DNA from: an uncultured Selenomonadales bacterium
GTDB lineage: Bacteria; Bacillota_C; Negativicutes; Selenomonadales; Selenomonadaceae
NCBI GenBank assembly: GCA_937916025.1
Contig: CALGGX010000267.1
Location: 1-10,892 of the forward strand
Reading direction: 5' to 3'
DNA: 10,892 bases
Shown here piece by piece: positions 1 to 6,204 of this stretch (the stretch's first letter is position 1; each line of letters starts with the position of its first letter). The translations under genes were made by a program, and so were the position numbers. The notes below the pieces were generated by a model, which made no database searches, was not told the DNA's origin, and worked only from the letters and a program-made list of their open reading frames with translations.

Positions 1-437
1 ATGCCGAAGTCCATAAAGTAGGGATCCGGCGTGGAATCCAGAAGCCAGAGGCCAGGATGGGGTGGCGGGCAGGAGACCTTGATGACGCCCTGGATGGGGC
101 GCGTGCCGCTCTTGCCCCCGGCGCCCATGCTCTTTTCCTCGATGGTGGAAAGACCTCCGGCGAAGTTGCCCGGGCTGATGGAATACTGCCGTACCTGGCG
201 GCAATAGTTAAGGGCTTTATCGTAGGAAAAACGGATTTCCTTTTGGGCTTGCTCACTTGCCGCGCGGCGCGCTTCATTTCGTGCTTTCTCTTCGGCAACA
301 GCCACATTTTCTACACCGGTATTGCCCATTACGCATTCGCCGTCGGCTTCAAAAAGTTGCGGCGAAGCAGACGAAAACGAAAAAAACATAGTAAGAAATG
401 CAGAAAGCATCAGTATTACTATCGATGACTTGGTCAT
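1..437 (-). CDS. Chimeric ORF: secreted LPP20-like N-terminus joined to altronate/galactarate dehydratase C-terminal fragment (partial)
   Basis: An open frame of 145 codons runs from ATG at 437 off the left edge; an in-frame ATG at 446 is also possible and neither has a good ribosome binding site. Residues 1-24 form a signal peptide (charged start, hydrophobic core, SFSSA before the likely cleavage). Residues 25-64 carry an E-A-D-G-E-x-V-M-G segment and an Ala/Arg/Glu-rich helix as in LPP20/FlgT-N-like envelope proteins. From about residue 66 the sequence becomes the C-terminal region of the UxaA/GarD hydro-lyase family: [18 protein letters not shown], then [10 protein letters not shown] and [15 protein letters not shown]. 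These two parts do not belong together in any family I know. G+C counted by hand is about 64% in bases 1-180 against about 50% nearby. It may be a real gene fusion, recombination debris or an assembly chimera; the frame is certain, a working product is not. Confidence 0.6.
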   Translation of the reverse strand, partial: MTKSSIVILMLSAFLTMFFSFSSASPQLFEADGECVMGNTGVENVAVAEEKARNEARRAASEQAQKEIRFSYDKALNYCRQVRQYSISPGNFAGGLSTIEEKSMGAGGKSGTRPIQGVIKVSCPPPHPGLWLLDSTPDPYFMDFG

Positions 438-518
438 AACAATCATTTCATTCGATCAGCTTGATTACTTTGACATTTTAACTGCCCGAAGAGCAGTCAT
501 TTACTCCAATAAATTAAT

Positions 519-549
519 AATATGATAAAAAAAAAACGTATAATGTCAA
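519..549 (-). promoter_or_regulatory. Weak candidate promoter with a 10-base homopolymer spacer
   Basis: On the minus strand TTGACA (549-544) is followed after 18-19 bases by TCATAT/CATATT (about 525-519). The spacer contains ten consecutive T. It would transcribe the left-edge ORF with a leader of about 75 bases that includes a hairpin at 481-497 (stem ACTGC/GCAGT). The -35 is perfect and the -10 poor, so this is only a suggestion. A perfect TATAAT on the plus strand (539-544) overlaps the -35 but lacks a matching upstream element. Confidence 0.3.
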
Positions 550-585
550 GCATATACATTTGAAGATACGGCTTAATCGTGTTGA

Positions 586-595
586 AACTGTAGTT
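586..595. promoter_or_regulatory. Candidate XRE operator, copy 1 (AACT-N2-AGTT)
   Basis: AACTGTAGTT is a palindrome with a two-base centre, 85 bases upstream of the truncated regulator's ATG. The same arms occur as AACTACAGTT at 2554-2563 upstream of the intact regulator. Sharing between the two regulator copies suggests it is the binding site, but no binding data exist here. Confidence 0.4.
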
Positions 596-679
596 ACATT
601 ACAAAATACAATTAGAAATGTGGTTAGTACAATAAAAAGAAGAAGTCCTTTATCATTAAAGGTAAAGGACGTGATATTG

Positions 680-997
680 ATGTGCGAAACCAATGCATTC
701 AACACGGATATCGGCAAACGCATTCGTCAATTGCGCGAAGGGCAGGGCAAAACGCGAGAGCAACTCTCTGAAGCCGCCGGCATTTCCGCGCAATTTTTGT
801 TCTACATAGAGACCGGCAGGAAGAGTATGTCGGCAATGATCGAAATTTATTTGCGTGTCTCGATGAGCGTCCACACGTGCGGTTTATTGATGCCGTGTTG
901 TGTATTCGACGAAGTCCGCGCGGGACAACCGCCGCCTGTTTGCGGCTTGCCCATGCTTGCCGGACGAGTCTCCGTCCGACCGCAGTACTTGCACTGA
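680..997 (+). pseudogene. Truncated second copy of the XRE-family regulator
   Basis: ATG 680 is chosen because the AAAGGA at 664-669 sits ten bases upstream, exactly as in the intact copy at 2656. Residues 1 to about 52 repeat that regulator: DIGKRIRQLRE, then REQLSEAAGISAQF and FYIETGRKSMSA, which are the first three helices of an XRE/Cro HTH. After about base 838 homology stops, so HTH helices 4-5 and the C-terminal domain are missing. The remaining roughly 50 codons are read antisense through the zinc-ribbon gene at 847-1020 and look meaningless. DNA identity with the intact copy is highest next to the break, with a run of about 28 bases ending at the breakpoint. Either a broken duplicate or a short DNA-binding competitor; I favour a broken duplicate. 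Confidence 0.7.
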
Positions 998-1020
998 TAA
1001 ACGTTAGTTCCCGTCGCCAT
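847..1020 (-). CDS. Small zinc-ribbon-like protein
   Basis: A 57-residue frame from ATG 1020, with GGGAGGT seven bases upstream, ends at TAA 849-847. The sequence starts MATGTNVYQCKYCGRTETRP; the CxxC (residues 10 and 13), a later GGGCP (Cys32) and a His-x-Trp near the C-terminus suggest a single zinc or iron site of rubredoxin/zinc-ribbon type. It is the last gene of the minus-strand series that starts at 2525, 18 bases after the preceding small gene. Its 3' end abuts the break in the truncated regulator. Function is unknown; proteins this small with CxxC often bind nucleic acid or a partner protein, which is inference only. Confidence 0.65.
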   Translation of the reverse strand: MATGTNVYQCKYCGRTETRPASMGKPQTGGGCPARTSSNTQHGINKPHVWTLIETRK

Positions 1021-1038
1021 GCATTTAACCTCCCGTTA

Positions 1039-1254
1039 TCATTTGGCGTTGGCGTTGTCATTCTTGGAGAGCTTCCTGATACCGTAGGCGGCAACGCCGA
1101 GTGCCGTCAACAGCGCCGCTCCCTTAGTGATGGTATTATTGGTGTCCTCGTTATCGCGCACCATTTGATCGCCGACAGCCTTGTATTGATTGACTTCGTT
1201 TTCGTTATCTTCCTTGATAGAGTCGACGAGAATCTGCCCTAAAAGGTCAAGCAT
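1039..1254 (-). CDS. Small single-span membrane protein, paralogue B
   Basis: Seventy-one residues from ATG 1254; GGAGGTGATTAT directly upstream decides this start over one at 1290. The N-terminal half is acidic and amphipathic (MLDLLGQILVDSIKEDNENE), followed by a polar stretch and a C-terminal hydrophobic segment at about 43-61 (TKGAALLTALGVAAYGIRKL) ending in lysines. It resembles its upstream neighbour (1291-1500) in size, in the ML-start, and in a closing G-[VA]-x-A-[AY]-[FY]-G-I-[RS]-K-L pattern, so the two look like tandem paralogues. Positive charges after the span suggest a tail-type membrane anchor. No known family recognised. Part of the five-gene minus-strand operon. Confidence 0.7.
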   Translation of the reverse strand: MLDLLGQILVDSIKEDNENEVNQYKAVGDQMVRDNEDTNNTITKGAALLTALGVAAYGIRKLSKNDNANAK

Positions 1255-1290
1255 ATAATCACCTCCTTTCCCATTCGAGCGAAGGATCAA

Positions 1291-1500
1291 TTATTTTTTT
1301 TCGGCGAGCTTACTGATGCCGAACGCGGCGAGCGCACCGATCACTCCGATTTTGGCGATGTTGCCCGCCATCTTGGAATCCGACTCATCCATCCTGGCAG
1401 CAACGCCTTTCGCGATCTCCTGCTCCTGCCGGCGCTTTTGATCTTCGGAATCCGAAATGTCCACAACTTTTTCCGCAATGTCGAGAAGTGTACCGAGCAT
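1291..1500 (-). CDS. Small single-span membrane protein, paralogue A
   Basis: Sixty-nine residues from ATG 1500, with GGAGGGATAATT upstream. It starts MLGTLLDIAEKVVDISDSED, continues through a charged helix rich in Gln/Glu/Lys/Arg, and ends in a hydrophobic span at about 48-66 (IAKIGVIGALAAFGISKL) plus AEKK. The start lies two bases after the stop that the repaired CFI-box frame would use (1505-1503), so translation is probably coupled. Similar to the next gene (1039-1254). Family not recognised; the sequence supports a membrane-tethered small protein and no more. Confidence 0.72.
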   Translation of the reverse strand: MLGTLLDIAEKVVDISDSEDQKRRQEQEIAKGVAARMDESDSKMAGNIAKIGVIGALAAFGISKLAEKK

Positions 1501-1502
1501 AA

Positions 1503-2074
1503 TTATCCCTCCTTCCGTTCCAAAAATCGATCGCGAAGCTCATTGACCATCGCGACGTACTGTTGACGGCACCGCTCGTAATCCCCCCCCTTTCGATAAG
1601 TGCCAAGCACTTACTCAGATAATTTTTCCAAACGGCTTTATAAATTTCCGCCGACTCCGGGAGCCGATCGATCTGCTCGACAATCTTCGGCGCGATCGAA
1701 TAATACTCGTCGGTCAACGCCCGACCGTCGTTCTGCTCGATCAACCAACCGTCGCGGAAATTCCTGAACGCCGTCAGTTCATAGCAATCATCGGGCTTGC
1801 CAAATGCGCCGCACACCGCCGTTGTGATGAAACAACCGCCGCCGTTGTTTTGCGGTGGAGGAGGCGGTGCCGGCTTATTTTTCGCTGCATTGATATCATC
1901 CAAAAATTTTTTTGCTATGATTCCGAGGAAGTAAAGACAGACCTCATTATTGATCTGAACCCCTTCGAGTGCCCAACTCCGCACCTTATCATACTCCATT
2001 CGATTGAAATGATACAAGACGCGCTCTTCAATAAGTTTGACGTCGTCGATCCCCAATTCTTGTGTGTTCGACAA
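1503..2074 (-). CDS. CFI-box domain protein, frameshifted in a G8 run
   Basis: The best start is TTG 2074: AGGAGG ends nine bases before it, and the DUF1232 gene stops 17 bases upstream. Residues 1-65 are helical and charged, 68-80 a Pro-rich then Gly-rich linker (PAPPPPPQNNGGG), and residue 81 onward holds CFITTAVCGAFGKPDDCYEL and TAFRNFRDGWL, the signature of CFI-box C-terminal proteins. At forward 1583-1590 there are eight C (G8 in the gene). As written the frame runs on to 1385 across the next gene with nonsense sequence. With nine (or six) G it continues as DYERCRQQYVAMVNELRDRF and stops at 1505-1503, just before the next ATG, giving 190 residues. That clean fit argues the shifted frame is the ancestral one. 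The cause may be a sequencing error, slippage or real inactivation. Function of the domain is unknown. Confidence 0.68.
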
Positions 2075-2090
2075 ACAAATGCACCTCCTC

Positions 2091-2525
2091 TCAATCGAGT
2101 TCCGCCGCAACGCCGTCGCCGAAAATGCTTCGGATTTTCTCGCGCGCTTTCGATTTGACTTCGGCATCGATATACATCTGTGCCATCACGATTGCAATTC
2201 CGATTGCACTTGCATCATCCGAGTAACCAATGATCGGAGTGAAGTCCGGAATCAGCTCGATCGGCGAAATGAAATATCCAAGTGCCGCAAAGATGCCCGC
2301 TTTGACTTTCATCGGCCAGTTCGGATTCTCCGTGACGTAATAGAGTTGCAATGCATTGTAAATCAGACCGAGCCCCGCCTTCTTGACGGTGGTTTTGACT
2401 TTATCCCAAAATTCTCCGTCCGAATACTTGCTCGTGTACTTATCCAAATCCACTTCCTTGCCGTTGAAGTCCATTTCAAGCGAATCGTTTGAATCATGCC
2501 GTTTCTTCAATTCTACCGGCAACAT
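2091..2525 (-). CDS. YkvA-like DUF1232 membrane protein
   Basis: A protein of 144 residues from ATG 2525 (GTG 2528 and TTG 2522 also fit under the AGAGGGGG ribosome site; spacing slightly favours a later start). The N-terminal 55 residues are charged. Residues about 58-105 carry the DUF1232/YkvA core: a helix, a basic K-x-K-A-G-I segment, then GYFISPIELIPDFTPIIGYSDD, the family's characteristic P-x-(D/E)-L-I-P-D motif followed by a membrane-associated helix (AIGIAIVMAQMYID). YkvA-type proteins are short membrane-bound proteins of uncertain role. It is the first gene after a perfect promoter at 2547-2575 and heads a five-gene minus-strand operon, divergent from an XRE regulator. Confidence 0.82.
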   Translation of the reverse strand: MLPVELKKRHDSNDSLEMDFNGKEVDLDKYTSKYSDGEFWDKVKTTVKKAGLGLIYNALQLYYVTENPNWPMKVKAGIFAALGYFISPIELIPDFTPIIGYSDDASAIGIAIVMAQMYIDAEVKSKAREKIRSIFGDGVAAELD

Positions 2526-2546
2526 CACCCCCTCTTTCGTAAATTC

Positions 2547-2575
2547 ATTATAAAACTACAGTTGTATAGTGTCAA
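2547..2575 (-). promoter_or_regulatory. Perfect-consensus sigma-70 promoter of the DUF1232 operon
   Basis: On the minus strand TTGACA (2575-2570), 17 bases, TATAAT (2552-2547). Transcription should begin near 2540, leaving a leader of about 15 bases before ATG 2525. The palindrome AACTACAGTT (2554-2563) lies inside the spacer, where a bound repressor would block RNA polymerase. Confidence 0.8.
2554..2563. promoter_or_regulatory. Candidate XRE operator, copy 2 (AACT-N2-AGTT)
   Basis: AACTACAGTT sits between the -35 and -10 boxes of the DUF1232 promoter and 93 bases upstream of the intact XRE gene. The matching site AACTGTAGTT lies 85 bases upstream of the truncated regulator copy. The position suits a repressor. 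Confidence 0.5.
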
Positions 2576-2592
2576 GTTTTTTAGAAATTGAG

Positions 2593-2632
2593 TTAGTACA
2601 ACATACGGCAAAAGTCATTTATCATTAGTACA
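2593..2632. repeat. Direct repeats TTAGTACA ahead of the intact XRE gene
   Basis: TTAGTACA occurs at 2593-2600 and 2625-2632, 32 bases apart (about three helical turns). One copy, TTAGTACA at 624-631, also precedes the truncated regulator. In both places TATCAT follows TTAGTA at the same 21-base spacing. It may be part of the regulator's own promoter or a second binding element. Confidence 0.4.
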
Positions 2633-2655
2633 TAAATGAAAAGGACGTGCTGACC

Positions 2656-3015
2656 ATGATTGAAGGAAATGATTTCAACAGAGATATCGGGCTGAGAATC
2701 AGACAGCTTCGCGAGGCACTCGGCAAGACGCGCGAGCAGATCTCCGAAGCCGCAGGCATTTCCGCGCAATTTCTGTTCTACATCGAGACCGGCAGGAAGA
2801 GTATGTCGGCAAAAACGATCGTCAATCTCGCGAAGGCACTCGACGTTTCGACCGATTATCTCCTGCTTGGAAATAAATCGAATGCATCGACGGCTTCCGT
2901 CGGCATGCCGATGATTCTGAAGATCATAAAAGTCCTCGACGGACTCTCGACGGAAAAATTGAAACTCGCCGAAAGGTTCCTTGAGGACTTCTCGATCGGT
3001 GCTCGGAAAAAATAA
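2656..3015 (+). CDS. XRE-family transcriptional regulator
   Basis: A protein of 119 residues from ATG 2656. A GTG at 2647 is possible, but only one base separates it from GGA, while ATG 2656 has ten. Residues about 10-63 are a complete five-helix HTH_3 domain: DIGLRIRQLREALGKTRE, then QISEAAGISAQFLFYIETGR (helices 2-3, recognition helix around SAQFLFYIE), then KTIVNLAKALDVSTDYLL. The C-terminal 50 residues (NKSNAST onward, ILKIIKVLDGLS, LAERFLEDFS) form a short helical dimerisation-type tail. It is divergent from the DUF1232 operon across 130 bases that contain a palindrome inside a perfect promoter, so a repressor of that operon and of itself is the simplest reading. The gene ends five bases before the stop of the convergent aldolase gene, with no visible terminator between. 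Confidence 0.85.
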   Translation: MIEGNDFNRDIGLRIRQLREALGKTREQISEAAGISAQFLFYIETGRKSMSAKTIVNLAKALDVSTDYLLLGNKSNASTASVGMPMILKIIKVLDGLSTEKLKLAERFLEDFSIGARKK

Positions 3016-3020
3016 TCGTT

Positions 3021-3698
3021 TCAGCAATCAGCCATGGTTTTGCCGTTTCCGACGAGTGCTTCGAAGTCGCTGATGAAGGCGTTGACTGCCGAAGTGATCG
3101 CTTCGTTCTTGACGAGCGCGAAGATCACGTCGGGCGAGGCGGTCGCGGCTCCGATGCCGTACTCGGCGAGATCGAGAATCTGTTGAGAGTTTTTGAAGCT
3201 CGCCGCGAGCACTTCCGCCTCGAAGTGATTGTTTTTGAAGATGTCGTGAATGTGTTGCGCGATCTGAACGCCGTCATAGCCCATGTTGTCGATGCGATTG
3301 ATGTAGGGCGCGGCGTAGGAAGCTCCGGACTTTGCGGCGAGGAATGCCTGCATCGGAGTATAAATCGCCGTCGCCGTGATGCTGATGCCTTCGTCGCGGA
3401 GAATTCGCATGGCTTTGAAGCCTTCTTCGATCGACGGGATTTTGACGTAGGTATTGTCGCCGAGTTCCTTGACGATGCGATGAGCGTCCGCAACCATGCC
3501 TTCCGCCGTCCGCGCAATGACCTGCACATGCAGTTCGGCGTCGGCTCCGATGAAGTCTCTGATCTCATGCAGAACTTCGTACGGATTGCGCCGACTTGCC
3601 GCGAGGATCGACGGGTTTGTCGTCACGCCGTCCACGGGATAAAATTCGTAGATGCGTTTGATTTGATCGATATGAGCATCGTCGATGATCAATTTCAT
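3021..3698 (-). CDS. fsa: Fructose-6-phosphate-aldolase-like transaldolase (FSA/TalC family)
   Basis: A protein of 225 residues from ATG 3698; E. coli FsaA has 220. MKLIID at the start, VDGVTTNPSI (26-31), Q59 in HVQVIARTAEGM, Lys86 in YVKIPSIEEG, APYINRID (about 130-137) and AEVLAASFKN (161-170) follow the FSA family. Asp6, Thr26/Asn28, Gln59 and Lys86 align with its active site; Lys86 forms the Schiff base. The family cleaves ketose phosphates, or 1-deoxy analogues, to glyceraldehyde 3-phosphate plus dihydroxyacetone or hydroxyacetone. It is the third gene of the ROK-GRE-FSA operon, 55 bases after the glycyl radical enzyme. GGGGAGG at 3716-3710 is 11 bases from the ATG, longer than ideal, and is formed by the end of a heptamer repeat. 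Here the likely substrate is 1-deoxyfructose 6-phosphate made by the upstream enzyme (inference from the E. coli pairing). Confidence 0.9.
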   Translation of the reverse strand: MKLIIDDAHIDQIKRIYEFYPVDGVTTNPSILAASRRNPYEVLHEIRDFIGADAELHVQVIARTAEGMVADAHRIVKELGDNTYVKIPSIEEGFKAMRILRDEGISITATAIYTPMQAFLAAKSGASYAAPYINRIDNMGYDGVQIAQHIHDIFKNNHFEAEVLAASFKNSQQILDLAEYGIGAATASPDVIFALVKNEAITSAVNAFISDFEALVGNGKTMADC

Positions 3699-3711
3699 GT
3701 CGTTTTCTGCC

Positions 3712-3753
3712 TCCCCAATTCCCAATTCCAAATTCCTAATTCCTAATTCCTAA
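3712..3753 (-). repeat. Six tandem heptamers between the GRE and FSA genes
   Basis: Starting at the base after the GRE stop codon, the minus strand reads TTAGGAA three times, then TTTGGAA, TTGGGAA and TTGGGGA: six units, 42 bases. The last unit runs into GGGGAGG, the ribosome binding site of the aldolase gene. The gradual TTAGGAA-to-TTGGGGA drift suggests expansion of a short simple repeat. Confidence 0.9.
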
Positions 3754-6165
3754 TTATATCGTCTGCTCGGTGCGTCCGATGATGTCGTCTTGCGTCGCCT
3801 TCGACAATGCGTTGAAGAATGCGCTGTAGCCGGCGACTCGGACGATCAGATCGCGATGCCGCTCGGGATGCGCCTGCGCGTCGAGCAACGTCGCCCGATC
3901 GACTATGTTGTATTGCACGTGATAGCCGTGCAGCCGATTGAAAAACGTCCGAATCAGCATGATCAGTTTGAGTTTATTCTCGTCTTTCGCGAGCACTTGC
4001 GGCGTCATTTTTTGATTGAGCAGAACTCCGCCCGTGATCTTTGCCGTCGGGAGTTTCGCAACCGATTTGAACACCGCCGTCGGACCGTTTTTGTCGGCAT
4101 TATGCGCGGGAGAGCAACCTTCGGCGAGCGGCTCGCGAGCCTTTCGACCGTTCGGCGTTGCCATCGTTCCCATGCCTTGACCGACATTCGCGCTGATCGA
4201 TGACGTGCCGCCGTAGCGAATGCCGCCGATCGGACCGCGTTTGTAGCGAGTGTTCGGATAACGTTTGACTTCGTCGAGATAAGAATCATACGCCTCGACG
4301 ACCAGCCCGTCGACGTAATCGTCGTCGTTGCCGTACTTGGGCGCGTCGTTGATGAGCATGTCTTGAATGCGTTGACTCTCGGGCGAAGTGAAGTCGTCGA
4401 CGAGCGCATTCCACAACTCCTCGGGAGTAATTTTTTTCTCCTCGAACACGAGCTTTTTGATTGCCGCGAGCGAGTCCGCCATATCCGCAATGCCGACCTG
4501 CAGTCCGCTGATGAAGTCGTAAACCGCGCCGCCTTCGTTGATCGTCTTGCCGCGCGCGAGGCAGTCGTCCGTCAACGTCGAGCAGAGAATGTCCGGCACT
4601 TCGACTTCGGTCGCCTTGTCGATCACGTTTTCGACAATCGCGCTGTATTTCGTCATCTCGCGAATGGTTTTATCCCACGCGCTCATCAATTCCTCGAAGC
4701 TCTTCATATCTTTGAAGTAGCCGTTGCCTTTGACAAAACGTTTGCCGCTTGTCATGTCGACACCGTCATTCATCGTGCAGAGCAGAAGCCGCGGGAAGTT
4801 GAGATAACTCATGCCGGTGCAACGATATCCCCACTTGCCGGGCACGGCGCATTCGACGCAACCGATCGCGCTGTAGTTGTATGCGTCTTTTTCGTTGACG
4901 CCCCAATCGAGGAACGACGGAATGATGATCTCGTCATTGTTGAGCGCGGGCATGCCGAAGCCGAGCCGCATCACTTCGATGCAGAGTTTCATGAACTCGG
5001 GATCGATGTTTGCATGATATCGGACGGTAAAGTTCGGCTGTGTCAATCGCGTTTGCGCAATCGAGCGGAGCACGACGTAAGACAGTTCGTTGACGGCGTC
5101 TTTTTTGTCGACGGTTTGACCGCCGCACGTCACATTCTGATACATCGGCGAGCCCGCGCTCGACAACGTATGTCCTTGCGAGCGGATTTTCTGAACCGTG
5201 AGCGACTTGATCCAGAGATTGGTGAGCATCTCGACGGCTTGATCTTTTGTAATTTTTCCGGCGTCGAGATCGCGTTTGAAGTACGGATACATGAATTGAT
5301 CGAAACGCCCGTAAGACAAAGAATGCCCGTTCGACTCGATCTGCAGAACGACGTGAATGAACCACACTGCCTGCACAGCTTCATGGAACGAGTCGGCGGG
5401 ATAATACGGCACCTTTTCGCAAATGCGCGAGATTTCCTCGAGCTCCGCCTTCCGATTGGGATCGGTTTCCTTCGCCGCGAGCTCCGACGCAAGTTTTGAG
5501 TATCGGAGCGCAAACTTCCGAACGGCTTCGATGGTGATCAACACGGCTTTGTAGAACTGATACTTGTCGATTGACTCCGGATCGGTGAGATCGAGTTCGT
5601 CTTTGAGTTTGCGCGTGCGGCTTTCGTAGCCGAGCAAGCCTTCTTTGAGCATGCGCTCGTAATTGACGGCGATATGCGCCGGACCGGCGTTGAGTTTGCC
5701 TTCCATGCCGAGCGACGGCAACACGTCAAGCACATCTTCCGGCAAGAGAGCCATGCCGCGATCGTGCAGGCAATTTTTTTCCCAGTACGGAGCGATCTCG
5801 CGAAGAGATTTTTTGTCGGCGTCGGTGACGTAGAAACGATCGCCGTTGCGGAGCTCGAATTTGTCAAGCTCGTCGATGATGAATTTCATCGTGTACTCGG
5901 GAAAAACCGGCGCGTTGTAATTCTTCGTCGCCTGGTTGCCGACGATGATCGTCTGCGGCTCGATGTAAATCGTCATATTTTCGAGGACATGATCCAGTGC
6001 CCGGGCGCGTTTGATCACGTTCGGTTGATCTTGATTGGCGCGGTAAGACTCCGTCACGAGCATGGCGCGTTCGGCATCGACATACGGCTTTTCATTCAAG
6101 ACGCTTTCGCGATACTCGCGCATTCGCGGCGTGAGTTCGCCGAACAGTTCGCGATTGTCTGCCAT
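3754..6165 (-). CDS. Glycyl radical enzyme of the YbiW/PflD type (putative anhydrohexitol-6-phosphate lyase)
   Basis: A protein of 803 residues from ATG 6165, eight bases after AAAGGA; two ATGs just upstream are too close to that site. The PFL-like domain fills about residues 10-650, with the thiyl-radical cysteine and its partner in YSAIGCVECAVPGKWGYRCT (Cys436, Glu438). The C-terminal glycyl radical domain has RVAGYSAFFNALS with Gly779 as the radical site. The GCVE motif places it among C-O/dehydratase-type GREs rather than pyruvate formate-lyases, which have paired cysteines at the active site. GCVE followed by a PGKWGYRCTGMS stretch is what I recall from E. coli YbiW/PflD. Those enzymes are reported to open 1,5-anhydroglucitol 6-phosphate and 1,5-anhydromannitol 6-phosphate to 1-deoxyfructose 6-phosphate. 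The FSA-like gene downstream, ROK gene upstream and divergent activase support that role. Which substrate epimer cannot be told from sequence alone. Glycerol or diol dehydratase is the main alternative. Confidence 0.85.
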   Translation of the reverse strand: MADNRELFGELTPRMREYRESVLNEKPYVDAERAMLVTESYRANQDQPNVIKRARALDHVLENMTIYIEPQTIIVGNQATKNYNAPVFPEYTMKFIIDELDKFELRNGDRFYVTDADKKSLREIAPYWEKNCLHDRGMALLPEDVLDVLPSLGMEGKLNAGPAHIAVNYERMLKEGLLGYESRTRKLKDELDLTDPESIDKYQFYKAVLITIEAVRKFALRYSKLASELAAKETDPNRKAELEEISRICEKVPYYPADSFHEAVQAVWFIHVVLQIESNGHSLSYGRFDQFMYPYFKRDLDAGKITKDQAVEMLTNLWIKSLTVQKIRSQGHTLSSAGSPMYQNVTCGGQTVDKKDAVNELSYVVLRSIAQTRLTQPNFTVRYHANIDPEFMKLCIEVMRLGFGMPALNNDEIIIPSFLDWGVNEKDAYNYSAIGCVECAVPGKWGYRCTGMSYLNFPRLLLCTMNDGVDMTSGKRFVKGNGYFKDMKSFEELMSAWDKTIREMTKYSAIVENVIDKATEVEVPDILCSTLTDDCLARGKTINEGGAVYDFISGLQVGIADMADSLAAIKKLVFEEKKITPEELWNALVDDFTSPESQRIQDMLINDAPKYGNDDDYVDGLVVEAYDSYLDEVKRYPNTRYKRGPIGGIRYGGTSSISANVGQGMGTMATPNGRKAREPLAEGCSPAHNADKNGPTAVFKSVAKLPTAKITGGVLLNQKMTPQVLAKDENKLKLIMLIRTFFNRLHGYHVQYNIVDRATLLDAQAHPERHRDLIVRVAGYSAFFNALSKATQDDIIGRTEQTI

Positions 6166-6204
6166 AATCATCATCCTTTCGTTTTTGAGCGAAAAATTGT
6201 TTTA

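Noticed and set aside
57..428. Plus-strand 123-codon ORF at the left edge
   Set aside because: The opposite strand carries a signal peptide and a clear UxaA-like segment, so this is its shadow.
481..497. ACTGC/GCAGT hairpin as a terminator
   Set aside because: Short stem and no T-run on either strand directly after it; at most a leader hairpin.
1385..1502. C-terminal extension of the CFI-box frame past the G8 run
   Set aside because: It reads through the next gene's N-terminus in another frame with no family resemblance; the shifted frame ends cleanly at 1503.
4363..5499. 378-codon plus-strand ORF inside the glycyl radical enzyme gene
   Set aside because: Exact antisense of a conserved enzyme; its Arg/Val/Phe/Asp-rich composition is the usual shadow of a G+C-biased gene, and it has no motif or ribosome site.
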